A stretch of 22,631 nt of DNA from a virus. This document shows, in pieces, positions 7,276-12,738 of the stretch. The DNA lies in IMG/VR virus record IMGVR_UViG_3300037336_000060, positions 1 to 22,631 of that record, one strand, 5' to 3'. A program made the translations under genes and the position numbers. Numbering within the stretch: the first letter of the stretch is position 1; the number at the start of each line of letters is the position of its first letter. The notes under the pieces are model-generated. The model searched no databases, had not been told where the DNA came from, and worked only from the letters and a program-made list of their open reading frames with translations.

Positions 7276-7851
7276 GTGGGACTTAGAGTGCAAAAACTTG
7301 AAGATTTTAATGCAGAAGACCGAATTAGCGTCAAGCTGCTAGAACACTCAGTGTTCTTCCTTACAGGAGAAATTGAAGAAGAAAATATTGAAAAGTGCAT
7401 TAAATGGATCACCTACGAGAATTTAGGTACTAAAGCAGATAAAATTCTAACCTTGTATATAAACAGTACAGGCGGCGACCTTTACCAAGCATTTGCGCTT
7501 ATTGACGTTATGCAAACTAGCAAATATACTATCCGTACTATTGGAATTGGTTCTATTATGAGTGCTGCTTTCTTGATCTTTGCTTCTGGAACTAATGGTG
7601 AACGATACCTTGGGAAGAATACCGGAATCATGTGTCATCAGTTCAGTGCCGGCACCGACGGCAAATATCACGACCTCAAAGCAGAAATGAAAGAAACTGA
7701 ATTACTAAATCTTAAAATGGTTGGCATACTTAAAGATGCCACGGGAATGACAGCTAGCGTAATTAAGAAAAAACTTTTACCGGCTAGCGATGTTTATCTT
7801 ACCTCATCTGAGGCAGTTGAACTAGGTATAGCAGATAATATTTTAGAATAA
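7276..7851 (+). CDS. ClpP-like serine protease
   Basis: A 191-residue protein with the ClpP fold signature and a full predicted catalytic triad: Ser96 (GIGSIMSAAFLIFASG), His121 (GIMCHQFSAG) and Asp172 (PASDVYLTSSEA). The YINSTGGDLYQAFALIDVMQ segment matches the ClpP region that precedes the serine. Length is that of a mature ClpP. It could form its own barrel or join host ClpP and redirect host ClpX/ClpA; no ATPase partner is in the window, and a prohead-protease role is less likely away from capsid genes. The start is GTG 7276, with GTG 7288 as alternative; neither has a strong Shine-Dalgarno. Confidence 0.88.
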   Translation: MGLRVQKLEDFNAEDRISVKLLEHSVFFLTGEIEEENIEKCIKWITYENLGTKADKILTLYINSTGGDLYQAFALIDVMQTSKYTIRTIGIGSIMSAAFLIFASGTNGERYLGKNTGIMCHQFSAGTDGKYHDLKAEMKETELLNLKMVGILKDATGMTASVIKKKLLPASDVYLTSSEAVELGIADNILE

Positions 7852-7864
7852 CATAAAGGCAGAT

Positions 7865-8119
7865 ATGAAAGTAGTAAGTATATCATCAAAGAGTCCTAAG
7901 GTTCTGATGGAAGAAGAACAGAAGGCAGCAATGATCGAAGTTCTCGACGACATGCGGGCTCAGGTCGAAGCAGGCACTATCGCAGAGTTTGTGGCCTGTG
8001 CTATCGACGAAGAAGGTATTGCACAGATACACGTGGCTGCTATGGACATGACTGGAGCAGTCGGGCTGTACGAGATTGGTAAGCACTTACTGATCAACGA
8101 CCAAACACTTTTTGACTAA
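7865..8119 (+). CDS. Hypothetical protein (84 aa)
   Basis: A small acidic protein, MKVVSISSKSPKVLMEEEQK at the start and GAVGLYEIGKHLLINDQTLF at the end, with a strand-rich middle (EEGIAQIHVAAMDMTG). AAAGG precedes the ATG by five bases. It follows the ClpP-like gene by 13 bases, so co-transcription is likely. Family unknown; it is the last protein gene before the promoter cluster. Confidence 0.75.
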   Translation: MKVVSISSKSPKVLMEEEQKAAMIEVLDDMRAQVEAGTIAEFVACAIDEEGIAQIHVAAMDMTGAVGLYEIGKHLLINDQTLFD

Positions 8120-8157
8120 ATGTTGCAAAATTACCACATTATGTGGCCATATTGTAA

Positions 8158-8186
8158 TTGACAGCTAAATAAAAAGACAATACAAT
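8158..8186 (+). promoter_or_regulatory. sigma70-type promoter 1 of tandem set
   Basis: TTGACA at 8158-8163, 17-base spacer, TACAAT at 8181-8186. First and weakest of three tandem promoters facing the RNA island. Confidence 0.7.
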
Positions 8187-8243
8187 AAGAACAGTTGTTT
8201 AAGACAGTGTTAAAATTTATTTTGCCAGAAATGCAAATAGAGG

Positions 8244-8272
8244 TTGACAATCAGACTAAATAACACTATAAT
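8244..8272 (+). promoter_or_regulatory. sigma70-type promoter 2 of tandem set
   Basis: TTGACA at 8244-8249, 17-base spacer, TATAAT at 8267-8272: perfect consensus. It shares GAGG before the -35 box and CACTATAATAAACACA around the -10 box with the promoter 100 bases downstream, so one is probably a duplicate of the other. Confidence 0.9.
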
Positions 8273-8306
8273 AAACACAAGTTAGCAGACAATGTAGTTT
8301 GTAAAT

Positions 8307-8324
8307 GTTGTAGAAATACAACAA
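8307..8324. repeat. TGTTGTA/TACAACA hairpin before promoter
   Basis: A perfect 7-bp inverted repeat with a GAAA loop, about 20 bases before the next promoter. Similar hairpins precede the promoters near 11135 and 20293. It may be a weak terminator, a processing site or an operator. Confidence 0.6.
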
Positions 8325-8343
8325 AAATAAATTACAAAAGAGG

Positions 8344-8372
8344 TTGACAAGTGTCGTAAAAGACACTATAAT
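8344..8372 (+). promoter_or_regulatory. sigma70-type promoter 3 of tandem set
   Basis: TTGACA at 8344-8349, 17-base spacer, TATAAT at 8367-8372: perfect consensus and near-copy of promoter 2. The predicted transcript starts near 8379 and reads into the possible small ORF at 8430. Confidence 0.9.
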
Positions 8373-8429
8373 AAACACATACTAACAAGTAATAGTGCTA
8401 GTTAGTTAACAAGATTAAAGAGAAAAAAA

Positions 8430-8579
8430 ATGCAATCGTTTAATAGACAACATACATTTAATACAATGCCCAAACAGTTAGGCGTAATAGCCTCCGGTTG
8501 GTCAGCGATTAATTGTGAAAGTCTATCATATGATCGTACACCAGAGATTACCAGGGTCCGGGAGGGCTGGGATGGTTAA
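8430..8579 (+). CDS. Possible 49-aa peptide or untranslated RNA
   Basis: An open frame starting MQSFNRQHTFNTMPKQLGVI and ending ITRVREGWDG. It lies between a consensus promoter and a terminator, which would yield a transcript of about 260 nt. The Shine-Dalgarno (AAAGAG, eight or more bases upstream) is weak and no family is recognised, so the transcript could equally be a noncoding leader RNA. Confidence 0.4.
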   Translation: MQSFNRQHTFNTMPKQLGVIASGWSAINCESLSYDRTPEITRVREGWDG

Positions 8580-8613
8580 GTAACAACTTAATACATTTCA
8601 AAACTTCAAAGGA

Positions 8614-8645
8614 CCCTAGGATTAAAACCCTGGGGTTTTTCTTTT
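8614..8645 (+). terminator. Rho-independent terminator
   Basis: CCCTAGG at 8614-8620 pairs with CCTGGGG at 8629-8635 (one G-T pair), followed by TTTTTCTTTT. It would end the short transcript from the tandem promoters unless read through towards the tRNAs. Confidence 0.75.
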
Positions 8646-8650
8646 AGTGA

Positions 8651-8800
8651 AGTGCAACAAGAGGTAACGAGGACCTCGCCGGGCACTATAAACATCTGGC
8701 AAACGGGCGGACAGGATACATGAACTCTGTGCTACAACACAGACTGTAAGACTCCTGGTTAGGGTATTGTCCCTAACAGAAAAGGTTAGTTCCTTTTCTT
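8651..8800 (+). ncRNA. Run of four strong hairpins
   Basis: Nested AGTGC/GCACT and GAGGT/ACCTC (8651-8687), CTGTG/CACAG (about 8727-8742), GTTAGGG/CCCTAAC (8758-8777) and AGAAAAGG/CCTTTTCT (8779-8800). The last overlaps the 3' end of the antisense endonuclease and could end its transcription. No protein frame is convincing here. The run may be a small structured RNA or the leader of the tRNA operon. Confidence 0.45.
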
Positions 8801-9406
8801 ATGTTTAGTTCCTAAGCTAGTTTTTTTGTATTTGCGTCCCAAATACCATCCGTTACTAGTATAGGAACTAATTTGATCTATATGTACATATAATGATTTA
8901 GCATCTAAATCATTAGACATCCATTTACGCATTGTGGCAGCATTAATATATCCTTCTTGTTGAAAAAACATTTTTCCTTCATCAATTCTTTGTTTTGCAG
9001 CCACTTTCATTGTGTCACTAAATTGCGATTTGTATGCTAGATCAGATTTTAACTTATTAGCACGAATCATTGACGCTTCTGCCTGCTGGCCAGCTCGATG
9101 TCCCTGATTACGTAATGAGTTTACATAAGAAAAGGAACCATGTCCTCCTTCAGTGATATTATATGTATCCTTGGAGTTTACAAAATTAGTATTAACTAAT
9201 TCTTTTTCCTTGTCGTGCATATCTTTTTCAGAATTAAAGAATTCTAAAATTTCTTTTGTAAAATTGGCTTTGCCGTATTTTTTAATAGCACGATTAATGT
9301 TGAGTCCTGAACCAAAATAATTATCGTCTAAATTTTTAGTTTGATGAACCCCGATATAAATTTTGTTATTAATTGTATTAGTTATCTTGTAAACATAATA
9401 GAACAT
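8786..9406 (-). CDS. GIY-YIG homing endonuclease (Seg-like)
   Basis: A 206-residue free-standing endonuclease of the phage Seg type. The N-terminal GIY-YIG domain is visible: FYYVYKITNTINNKIYIGVH (VYK...YIG at residues 5-19), then Arg39 in NRAIKKYGK, a catalytic-type Glu near residue 69 (DKEKELVN) and YNITEGGHG at 82-90. The C-terminal part, ending IDQISSYTSNGWYLGRKYKK, looks like the DNA-recognition tail of this family. It is the only minus-strand gene and sits between the promoter cluster and the tRNAs, as expected of a mobile insertion. AGGAG lies six bases before its ATG. Confidence 0.92.
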   Translation of the reverse strand: MFYYVYKITNTINNKIYIGVHQTKNLDDNYFGSGLNINRAIKKYGKANFTKEILEFFNSEKDMHDKEKELVNTNFVNSKDTYNITEGGHGSFSYVNSLRNQGHRAGQQAEASMIRANKLKSDLAYKSQFSDTMKVAAKQRIDEGKMFFQQEGYINAATMRKWMSNDLDAKSLYVHIDQISSYTSNGWYLGRKYKKTSLGTKHKKRN

Positions 9407-9423
9407 CTCTATCTCCTATAATG

Positions 9424-9431
9424 TATTTATA
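9424..9431 (-). promoter_or_regulatory. T4-late-like promoter box (TATAAATA)
   Basis: On the minus strand the sequence reads TATAAATA, identical to the T4 late promoter core, 17 bases before the endonuclease ATG. The leader would be only about ten bases and would still contain AGGAG. I saw no other copy in the window, and no late sigma factor gene is visible here. Confidence 0.5.
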
Positions 9432-9479
9432 CACGGACTAGTGGATGGCATCTCCTTTTGTGGAGGGAAAATACTAGTT

Positions 9480-9543
9480 ATTATAAAGCACTTTCTATCC
9501 GAAAGGAGACATGTGGGTTCATCCATGAAAAGTGCTTTATAAT
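9480..9543 (+). ncRNA. Long-stem RNA element A
   Basis: A perfect 15-bp inverted repeat (ATTATAAAGCACTTT at 9480-9494, AAAGTGCTTTATAAT at 9529-9543) enclosing 34 bases with a TCC-GAAA-GGA hairpin. It resembles in size the stem-enclosed units found later between tRNAs, though its arm sequence is different. Confidence 0.65.
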
Positions 9544-9593
9544 ACACTTTCCTGGACTGGGGGTTCCCGGTTGACGCATAGCGTGGAGAGTGT
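9544..9593 (+). ncRNA. Long-stem RNA element B
   Basis: ACACTTTCC at 9544-9552 pairs with GGAGAGTGT at 9585-9593 (one G-T pair). Inside is ACGC-ATA-GCGT. It abuts element A and ends 12 bases before the first tRNA, so it may be part of the leader-processing structure of the array. Confidence 0.45.
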
Positions 9594-9605
9594 TAACAAA
9601 TTAAT

Positions 9606-9687
9606 GGATGAGATGCTCTAATGGTAGGGCAGCTGGCTGTAACCCAGTGGCTTCGGCAAGTAGGTTCGATTCCTACCTCATTCACCA
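9606..9687 (+). tRNA. tRNA-Tyr(GTA)
   Basis: Acceptor GGATGAG/CTCATTC, anticodon loop CTGTAAC, long variable arm with a CTTCGG turn as usual for bacterial tRNA-Tyr, T loop TTCGATT. CCA is encoded. First tRNA of the array. Confidence 0.93.
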
Positions 9688-9693
9688 AATTAC

Positions 9694-9768
9694 ACTGTTG
9701 TCGTCTAGTGGCTAGGACGCTGCCCTTTCAAGGCGGAGAAGCGAGATCGATACTCGTCGACAGTACCA
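9694..9768 (+). tRNA. tRNA-Glu(TTC), copy 1
   Basis: Acceptor ACTGTTG/CGACAGT, anticodon stem CTGCC/GGCGG with loop CTTTCAA, unusual T loop ATCGATA. CCA encoded. Confidence 0.9.
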
Positions 9769-9774
9769 TGTTTA

Positions 9775-9849
9775 GGTCTCAAAGTGTTCACGGACGCACA
9801 CGACACTGTCACTGTCGAAGAAGGGGATCGTTACCCCTTGGGACCGCCA
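9775..9849 (+). tRNA. tRNA-Asp(GTC)
   Basis: Acceptor GGTCTCA/TGGGACC, anticodon stem CGACA/TGTCG with loop CTGTCAC, T stem AGGGG/CCCCT with loop ATCGTTA. Discriminator G, CCA encoded. Confidence 0.9.
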
Positions 9850-9859
9850 AGTTAAGTAT

Positions 9860-9934
9860 GACGCTATCGACTATCGGTTAGGTCAGCAGGTTTTCATCCT
9901 GCAGAGCGGGGTTCGACTCCCCGTAGCGTTACCA
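9860..9934 (+). tRNA. tRNA-Glu(TTC), copy 2
   Basis: Acceptor GACGCTA/TAGCGTT, anticodon stem GCAGG/CCTGC with loop TTTTCAT (anticodon TTC), T arm CGGGG-TTCGACT-CCCCG. CCA encoded. It differs widely from copy 1, so it is not a recent duplication. Confidence 0.87.
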
Positions 9935-9941
9935 GTTTTAT

Positions 9942-10017
9942 TCCCTAGTAGCACAGAGGTAGTTGCGCTTCGCTGTTAACGAAGATGTCGTACGTTCGAT
10001 CCGTACCTGGGGAGCCA
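9942..10017 (+). tRNA. tRNA-Asn(GTT), copy 1
   Basis: Acceptor TCCCTAG/CTGGGGA, anticodon stem CTTCG/CGAAG with loop CTGTTAA, T loop TTCGATC. Discriminator G and encoded CCA. Confidence 0.92.
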
Positions 10018-10027
10018 AGTTTATATG

Positions 10028-10101
10028 GGGGGAGCCGAGGGCGGCGGCGTTGCTTTGCAAGCATCGCGACTACAAGGGTTCGATACCCTGGTCCTCCACC
10101 A
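10028..10101 (+). tRNA. tRNA-Ala(TGC), copy 1
   Basis: Acceptor GGGGGAG/GTCCTCC (last pair mismatched), anticodon loop TTTGCAA, T arm AAGGG-TTCGATA-CCCTG. CCA encoded. Some stem mismatches suggest relaxed selection. Confidence 0.85.
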
Positions 10102-10108
10102 AGTTTAT

Positions 10109-10183
10109 GCGGGCATGGTGCTAGTGGAAACACATAACTTTGCCAAAGTTAAATTACGAGTTCGATTCTCGTTGCCCGCTCCA
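10109..10183 (+). tRNA. tRNA-Gly(GCC)
   Basis: Acceptor GCGGGCA/TGCCCGC, anticodon stem TAACT/AGTTA with loop TTGCCAA, T loop TTCGATT. Discriminator T, CCA encoded. Confidence 0.93.
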
Positions 10184-10189
10184 AGTAAT

Positions 10190-10263
10190 GTATCTCTAGT
10201 GTAATGGCAACACTCTGATCTCCAAAATCAGCATTCAAGGTTCGAGTCCTTGGAGGTACGCCA
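10190..10263 (+). tRNA. tRNA-Trp(CCA)
   Basis: Acceptor GTATCTC/GAGGTAC, anticodon stem CTGAT/ATCAG with loop CTCCAAA, T arm AAGG-TTCGAGT-CCTT. Discriminator G, CCA encoded. Confidence 0.93.
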
Positions 10264-10269
10264 AGCAAT

Positions 10270-10347
10270 GTACGGATGCCCGAGAGGCCCAAGGGAACTG
10301 TCTGCAAAACAGTAAAACCGTGAGTTCAAATCTCACTCCGTACTCCA
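10270..10347 (+). tRNA. tRNA-Cys(GCA)
   Basis: Acceptor GTACGGA/TCCGTAC, anticodon stem ACTGT/ACAGT with loop CTGCAAA, T arm GTGAG-TTCAAAT-CTCAC. Discriminator T, CCA encoded. The D loop is enlarged. Confidence 0.92.
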
Positions 10348-10386
10348 GTTATATGCCACGGTACTCCTCTGCTTTCCGCCAAATAT

Positions 10387-10460
10387 ACCTATGTAGCTTA
10401 ATGGTCAAGCAATCGGCTGATAACCGATCGATGATGGTTCGATTCCATACTTAGGTACCA
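10387..10460 (+). tRNA. tRNA-Ile(GAT)
   Basis: Acceptor ACCTATG/CTTAGGT with one mismatch, anticodon stem ATCGG/CCGAT with loop CTGATAA, T loop TTCGATT. CCA encoded. Confidence 0.9.
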
Positions 10461-10465
10461 ATTTT

Positions 10466-10540
10466 GCCCTTGTATCCTTAATGGTAGAGGTTCGCTCTTG
10501 TAAGGCGAGTGCGGTGGTTCGATTCCATCCTGGGGCACCA
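10466..10540 (+). tRNA. tRNA-Thr(TGT), copy 1
   Basis: Acceptor GCCCTTG/CTGGGGC with one mismatch, anticodon stem TCGCT/GGCGA with loop CTTGTAA, T loop TTCGATT. CCA encoded. Confidence 0.9.
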
Positions 10541-10547
10541 AATATAT

Positions 10548-10623
10548 GCAACTTTAGCTGATGTGGTCATAGCGGCGGATTGAAGTCCCGTTGAAACAGG
10601 TTCGATTCCTGTAGGTTGCACCA
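10548..10623 (+). tRNA. tRNA-Phe(GAA)
   Basis: Acceptor GCAACTT/AGGTTGC, anticodon loop TTGAAGT closed by a partly mismatched stem, T arm ACAGG-TTCGATT-CCTGT. CCA encoded. Confidence 0.87.
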
Positions 10624-10630
10624 ATTTAAT

Positions 10631-10706
10631 CTCTTGTTCGGTTAGCGGCTATACCACCTCGTTTGGGGCGAGGATTCCGAAGGTTCGAGTCCTTCACAAG
10701 AGACCA
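10631..10706 (+). tRNA. tRNA-Pro(TGG)
   Basis: Acceptor CTCTTGT/ACAAGAG, anticodon stem CCTCG/CGAGG with loop TTTGGGG, T arm GAAGG-TTCGAGT-CCTTC. CCA encoded. Confidence 0.92.
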
Positions 10707-10719
10707 AAGAACTCACCCT

Positions 10720-10753
10720 AACATACGGTGTATAATGTGATAAGTTGTATGTT
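10720..10753 (+). ncRNA. Conserved 7-bp/20-nt hairpin, copy 1
   Basis: AACATAC pairs with GTATGTT around a 20-base loop holding AATGTGATAAG. A second copy at 17647 has GACATAC/GTATGTC with the same loop length and near-identical loop, so the outer pair has changed from A-T to G-C with pairing kept. The loop of this copy contains TATAAT, so a promoter role is the alternative reading. Confidence 0.55.
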
Positions 10754-10774
10754 ACTAATTTTAAAAAGGAAATG

Positions 10775-10795
10775 ACATGAAACGAGGTAAACTCT
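10775..10795 (+). CDS. Possible leader peptide MKRGKL
   Basis: AAAAAGGA precedes an ATG that opens a six-codon frame (MKRGKL) ending TAG. The placement after the conserved hairpin and within the tRNA array looks deliberate, but so short a frame can arise by chance. Confidence 0.2.
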
Positions 10796-10860
10796 AGTGT
10801 CAATCTAGATCCCGTAATTGGTCTGGGTTGGCACAGTAAAGAAAATTAATTTACAACCAA

Positions 10861-10934
10861 CCCTCACAAGCATTAAGGTGATGCACTCGGCTCTTAACCG
10901 AAAGAACGCGGATCATTACCGCGGTGTGGGACCA
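10861..10934 (+). tRNA. tRNA-Lys(CTT)
   Basis: Acceptor CCCTCAC/GTGTGGG with one T-T mismatch, anticodon stem CTCGG/CCGAA with loop CTCTTAA, T arm CGCGG-ATCATTA-CCGCG. CCA encoded. Confidence 0.88.
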
Positions 10935-10938
10935 TACG

Positions 10939-11014
10939 GGATTCATAGTTAAACGGCTATAACATCAGGCTTTTACCCTGTAAATTCTCGGTTCGAATCC
11001 GAGTGGATCCACCA
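10939..11014 (+). tRNA. tRNA-Lys(TTT)
   Basis: Acceptor GGATTCA/TGGATCC, anticodon loop CTTTTAC, T arm CTCGG-TTCGAAT-CCGAG. The encoded CCA (11012-11014) is also the first three bases of the long stem of the next RNA element. Confidence 0.92.
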
Positions 11015-11104
11015 TGTGTCAGCACATTAAAAATACCGTTAATATCACGCTGACCACAAGGTGAGCAAGCGGACATTCAGTGATAGTAGTGTGCTGACAC
11101 ATGG
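11012..11104 (+). ncRNA. Long-stem RNA element C, core type I
   Basis: CCATGTGTCAGCACA (11012-11026) pairs perfectly with the 15 bases at 11090-11104; the stem runs on with T-G, T-A and A-T pairs. The enclosed core shares AATACCGTTA, TATCAC, AAGCGGACA and GTGATAGTAG with the element at 13999. TATCAC can pair with GTGATA, and CCG with CGG, in crossing order, as in a pseudoknot. It ends just before a consensus promoter. I do not recognise the family. Confidence 0.75.
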
Positions 11105-11134
11105 TAATGTTGCAAAAATACAACAATGGGTTTG

Positions 11135-11163
11135 TTGACACTACAGCAAAATGCTGTTATAAT
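11135..11163 (+). promoter_or_regulatory. sigma70-type promoter inside the RNA island
   Basis: TTGACA at 11135-11140, 17-base spacer, TATAAT at 11158-11163. A TGTTG/CAACA inverted repeat lies about 20 bases upstream (11109-11125). It would drive the second part of the tRNA array. Confidence 0.88.
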
Positions 11164-11233
11164 TAATACTTAAACAGCAACAAGACATCATGCTAGTTGC
11201 GTAGAGTTCATTAAAAACACATGGTGGCGCAAG

Positions 11234-11317
11234 CCATATTGAAGTACATTGTGATTGTCATAGGGATATGTTAACTTTGGGGTCCGCCCCGAAGGATACT
11301 AGTGTACTTCAATATGG
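11234..11317 (+). ncRNA. Long-stem RNA element D
   Basis: CCATATTGAAGTACA (11234-11248) and TGTACTTCAATATGG (11303-11317) form a perfect 15-bp stem that can extend through T-G and T-A pairs. The 54-base interior has a GGGG-TCCG-CCCC hairpin and no T loop. No family is recognised. Confidence 0.7.
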
Positions 11318-11480
11318 TACAGAATTGATGGGTGGAGGCAACGACTCCCTTAACAGGTGACCCAATAATTGGGATCGTGGTCCAGCGTGATTGCTGGCTA
11401 ACACAAATACTGGCGTAACAGTGACGTTGATGACAGTTGGGAAAGACCAACACCATATTAAAACAGATAAGTTTACAATT
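11318..11480 (+). other. Spacer with small hairpins, no gene seen
   Basis: No convincing tRNA or protein frame. Visible folds are TGGGT/ACCCA around a GGAG/CTCC hairpin, CCAGC/GCTGG near 11383-11398, and ACTG/CAGT. A CCATATTAAAACA motif like the stem 5' arms occurs near 11452 without a matching 3' arm, perhaps a decayed element. Confidence 0.4.
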
Positions 11481-11556
11481 GGTCGGATATCTTAAGAGGA
11501 AGAGAGCATCCCTCATAAGGATGAAAGTGGAGCTTCGAGTGCTCTTCTGACCACCA
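11481..11556 (+). tRNA. tRNA-Met or tRNA-Ile2 (CAT), copy 1
   Basis: Acceptor GGTCGGA/TCTGACC, anticodon stem CATCC/GGATG with loop CTCATAA, T arm GGAGC-TTCGAGT-GCTCT. CCA encoded. The 1-72 pair is intact, so it is an elongator or a tRNA-Ile read with lysidine. Confidence 0.88.
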
Positions 11557-11566
11557 AGTTTAGTAA

Positions 11567-11646
11567 GACACATGGGTTGACCACAACGCCAAGCATCAAG
11601 GTAAGGTGTCTGAAGTGTAAGCAGCAGGTTTGGTCATGCTTACACA
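11567..11646 (+). other. Structured spacer
   Basis: AGACAC pairs with GTGTCT, and an 8-bp hairpin GTGTAAGC/GCTTACAC lies at about 11616-11646. No gene is recognised between the two tRNAs. Confidence 0.35.
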
Positions 11647-11655
11647 CTAAGTTTT

Positions 11656-11731
11656 AGGCTTTAGAGTGATTGGAAATCCTATCTCTATAACATAGAGATG
11701 TTGCGAGGTTTAAGTCCTCGATAGCCCACCA
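11656..11731 (+). tRNA. tRNA, anticodon AAC (Val?)
   Basis: Standard numbering fits: acceptor AGGCTTT/ATAGCCC with two mismatches, anticodon stem TCTCT/AGAGA with loop ATAACAT, T arm CGAGG-TTTAAGT-CCTCG, encoded CCA. Anticodon AAC is very rare in bacteria for valine. The weak acceptor and short D arm suggest a decaying or specialised tRNA. Confidence 0.6.
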
Positions 11732-11739
11732 AGTTTTAT

Positions 11740-11815
11740 CCATGTGTTTAGCGGGGCTGTATACACCCTTGCCAATAGAGGGAAATGTGTATTTCGACTT
11801 ACACCGCATGGGCCA
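11740..11815 (+). tRNA. Degenerate tRNA (CAA at anticodon position)
   Basis: Length and spacing fit a tRNA: acceptor CCATGTG/CGCATGG, discriminator G, CCA; anticodon stem CCCTT/GAGGG. But base 33 is C instead of T, the D arm is collapsed and the T loop appears one base too long (GTGTA/TACAC). Probably a nonfunctional or altered tRNA. Confidence 0.45.
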
Positions 11816-11847
11816 AGGTTGAGGGGCCACCGGGGATCAACAACACA

Positions 11848-11929
11848 CCATCACAAAGGACTCTGCAGGGTCTAGGCGTGGTCGCAGTCGTGTCGCAGGC
11901 AGACTTTACGGTTCGATTCCGTGTGATGT
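11848..11929 (+). ncRNA. tRNA-like fragment with T arm
   Basis: T arm ACGG-TTCGATT-CCGT next to a CATCAC/GTGATG stem, but no acceptable anticodon arm and no CCA. It directly precedes long-stem element E. Read as a decayed tRNA or a tRNA-like RNA. Confidence 0.4.
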
Positions 11930-11937
11930 TGGATATG

Positions 11938-12039
11938 CCATATTGAAGTGCATTGGAGAGTGGGCTAGCGTATATTCTACCATGAGAACGGGTATAGGTG
12001 AATTGGTTCAATTCCAAAGTCTAGTGTGTTTCAATATGG
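11938..12039 (+). ncRNA. Long-stem RNA element E
   Basis: CCATATTGAAGTGCA (11938-11952) pairs over 15 positions, four of them G-T, A-type swaps kept as wobble, with TGTGTTTCAATATGG (12025-12039). The interior contains a T-arm-like ATTGG-TTCAATT-CCAA just before the 3' arm, as in element G. No canonical anticodon arm is seen. Confidence 0.65.
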
Positions 12040-12057
12040 TAAAAAAATTAAGGCGCC

Positions 12058-12201
12058 ATGCCTAGTTCAAGCATCCCTAGTTTGATCTGGCACACTTCGG
12101 CGAATGGGGGAAACTTCATTGTAAATAAAATACAAAAGGTCAAGCGATTTGTATTTTTCCTGATTCACGCGAGCAGGACCGTCGTCCTAGGCTGTACATA
12201 A
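12058..12201 (+). CDS. Possible small protein (47 aa)
   Basis: An open frame beginning MPSSSIPSLIWHTSANGGNF and ending ASRTVVLGCT, with AAGG five bases before the ATG. It fills an otherwise featureless gap between elements E and F. No family is recognised, and the frame could be chance in a region devoted to RNA. Confidence 0.25.
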   Translation: MPSSSIPSLIWHTSANGGNFIVNKIQKVKRFVFFLIHASRTVVLGCT

Positions 12202-12243
12202 AAACTACACAAAGACAATATGTAACCACTTTAGGGAGTGGGG

Positions 12244-12320
12244 CCATATTGAAATATATCGCACAGGTTTTTGCGGATACCGGACTGTCCAACACAATTC
12301 AGCAGTATATTTCAATATGG
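12244..12320 (+). ncRNA. Long-stem RNA element F
   Basis: CCATATTGAAATATA (12244-12258) and TATATTTCAATATGG (12306-12320) form a perfect 15-bp stem around 47 bases that include CGCA/TGCG. The left arm differs from elements D and E at the same positions as the right arm, so pairing is kept. Confidence 0.7.
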
Positions 12321-12370
12321 TAGCAAGGAGTAATTTACCTTGAATCAGATTGGGGAGTAATTACCTCAAG

Positions 12371-12454
12371 AACTCGTAGTGGTCTAACAGACAAGACAGA
12401 GCCAATATTCGGCTTGTATGTTGGTTGCAAAATCCAACCTACAATGAGTTTACA
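12371..12454 (+). tRNA. Degenerate tRNA without CCA
   Basis: Acceptor AACTCGT/ATGAGTT, a GAGCC/GGCTT hairpin with loop AATATTC at the anticodon position (base 33 is A), and a GTTGG/CCAAC hairpin at the T-arm position. The 3' end reads TACA instead of ACCA. Probably a decayed tRNA; the following bases open element G. Confidence 0.4.
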
Positions 12455-12577
12455 TATTAAAACATACTAGCATATAGTAACGAGCCTGTTTAGCGGCAGG
12501 TGTTATGGGTTACCAATATGTCATTACTCCGGAGAGAGCTAGCAAGGCGGTTCGACTCCGTAGTGTGTTTCAATATG
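12453..12577 (+). ncRNA. Long-stem RNA element G, tRNA-like
   Basis: CATATTAAAACATACTA (12453-12469) pairs with the 17 bases ending at 12577, with one A-C mismatch. Inside are a CATAT/ATATG plus GTAAC/GTTAC helix, a CCTG/CAGG hairpin, and a T arm GCGG-TTCGACT-CCGT directly before the 3' arm. So acceptor and T arm are kept, while the rest is not a tRNA. Confidence 0.65.
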
Positions 12578-12652
12578 GTAGCGTAGCATAGTGGCTAATG
12601 CAGTTCCTTCATACGGAAAAGATCATCGGTTCAAGTCCGATCGCTACTACCA
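12577..12652 (+). tRNA. tRNA-Met or tRNA-Ile2 (CAT), copy 2
   Basis: Acceptor GGTAGCG/CGCTACT, anticodon loop TTCATAC with stem GTTCC/GGAAA, T arm ATCGG-TTCAAGT-CCGAT, CCA encoded. Its first base is the last base of element G's 3' arm. Confidence 0.88.
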
Positions 12653-12659
12653 AATAAAT

Positions 12660-12733
12660 TGCGGGTAGGGTGGCCACCACTCCGGTCTCATAAGCCAGGA
12701 GCATCCCAGGTTCGAATCCTGGACCCGCTACCA
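12660..12733 (+). tRNA. tRNA with CAT anticodon, copy 3
   Basis: Acceptor TGCGGGT/ACCCGCT with a T1-T72 mismatch, anticodon loop CTCATAA with imperfect stem CCGGT/GCCAG, very short D arm, T arm CCAGG-TTCGAAT-CCTGG, CCA encoded. The unpaired 1-72 position is an initiator-like trait, but the copy at 17564 is the better initiator. Confidence 0.8.
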
Positions 12734-12738
12734 AATAT

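Noticed and set aside
8120-8157. Intrinsic terminator after the gene at 7865
   Set aside because: A CCACAT/ATGTGG repeat is present but no T run follows.
9621-9881. 86-codon open frame over the first tRNAs
   Set aside because: It lies on tRNA-Tyr, tRNA-Glu and tRNA-Asp genes, so it is a chance frame.
11012-11104. Hammerhead or twister ribozyme
   Set aside because: The hammerhead CTGATGA and GAAA core is missing, and the twister conserved segments do not align.
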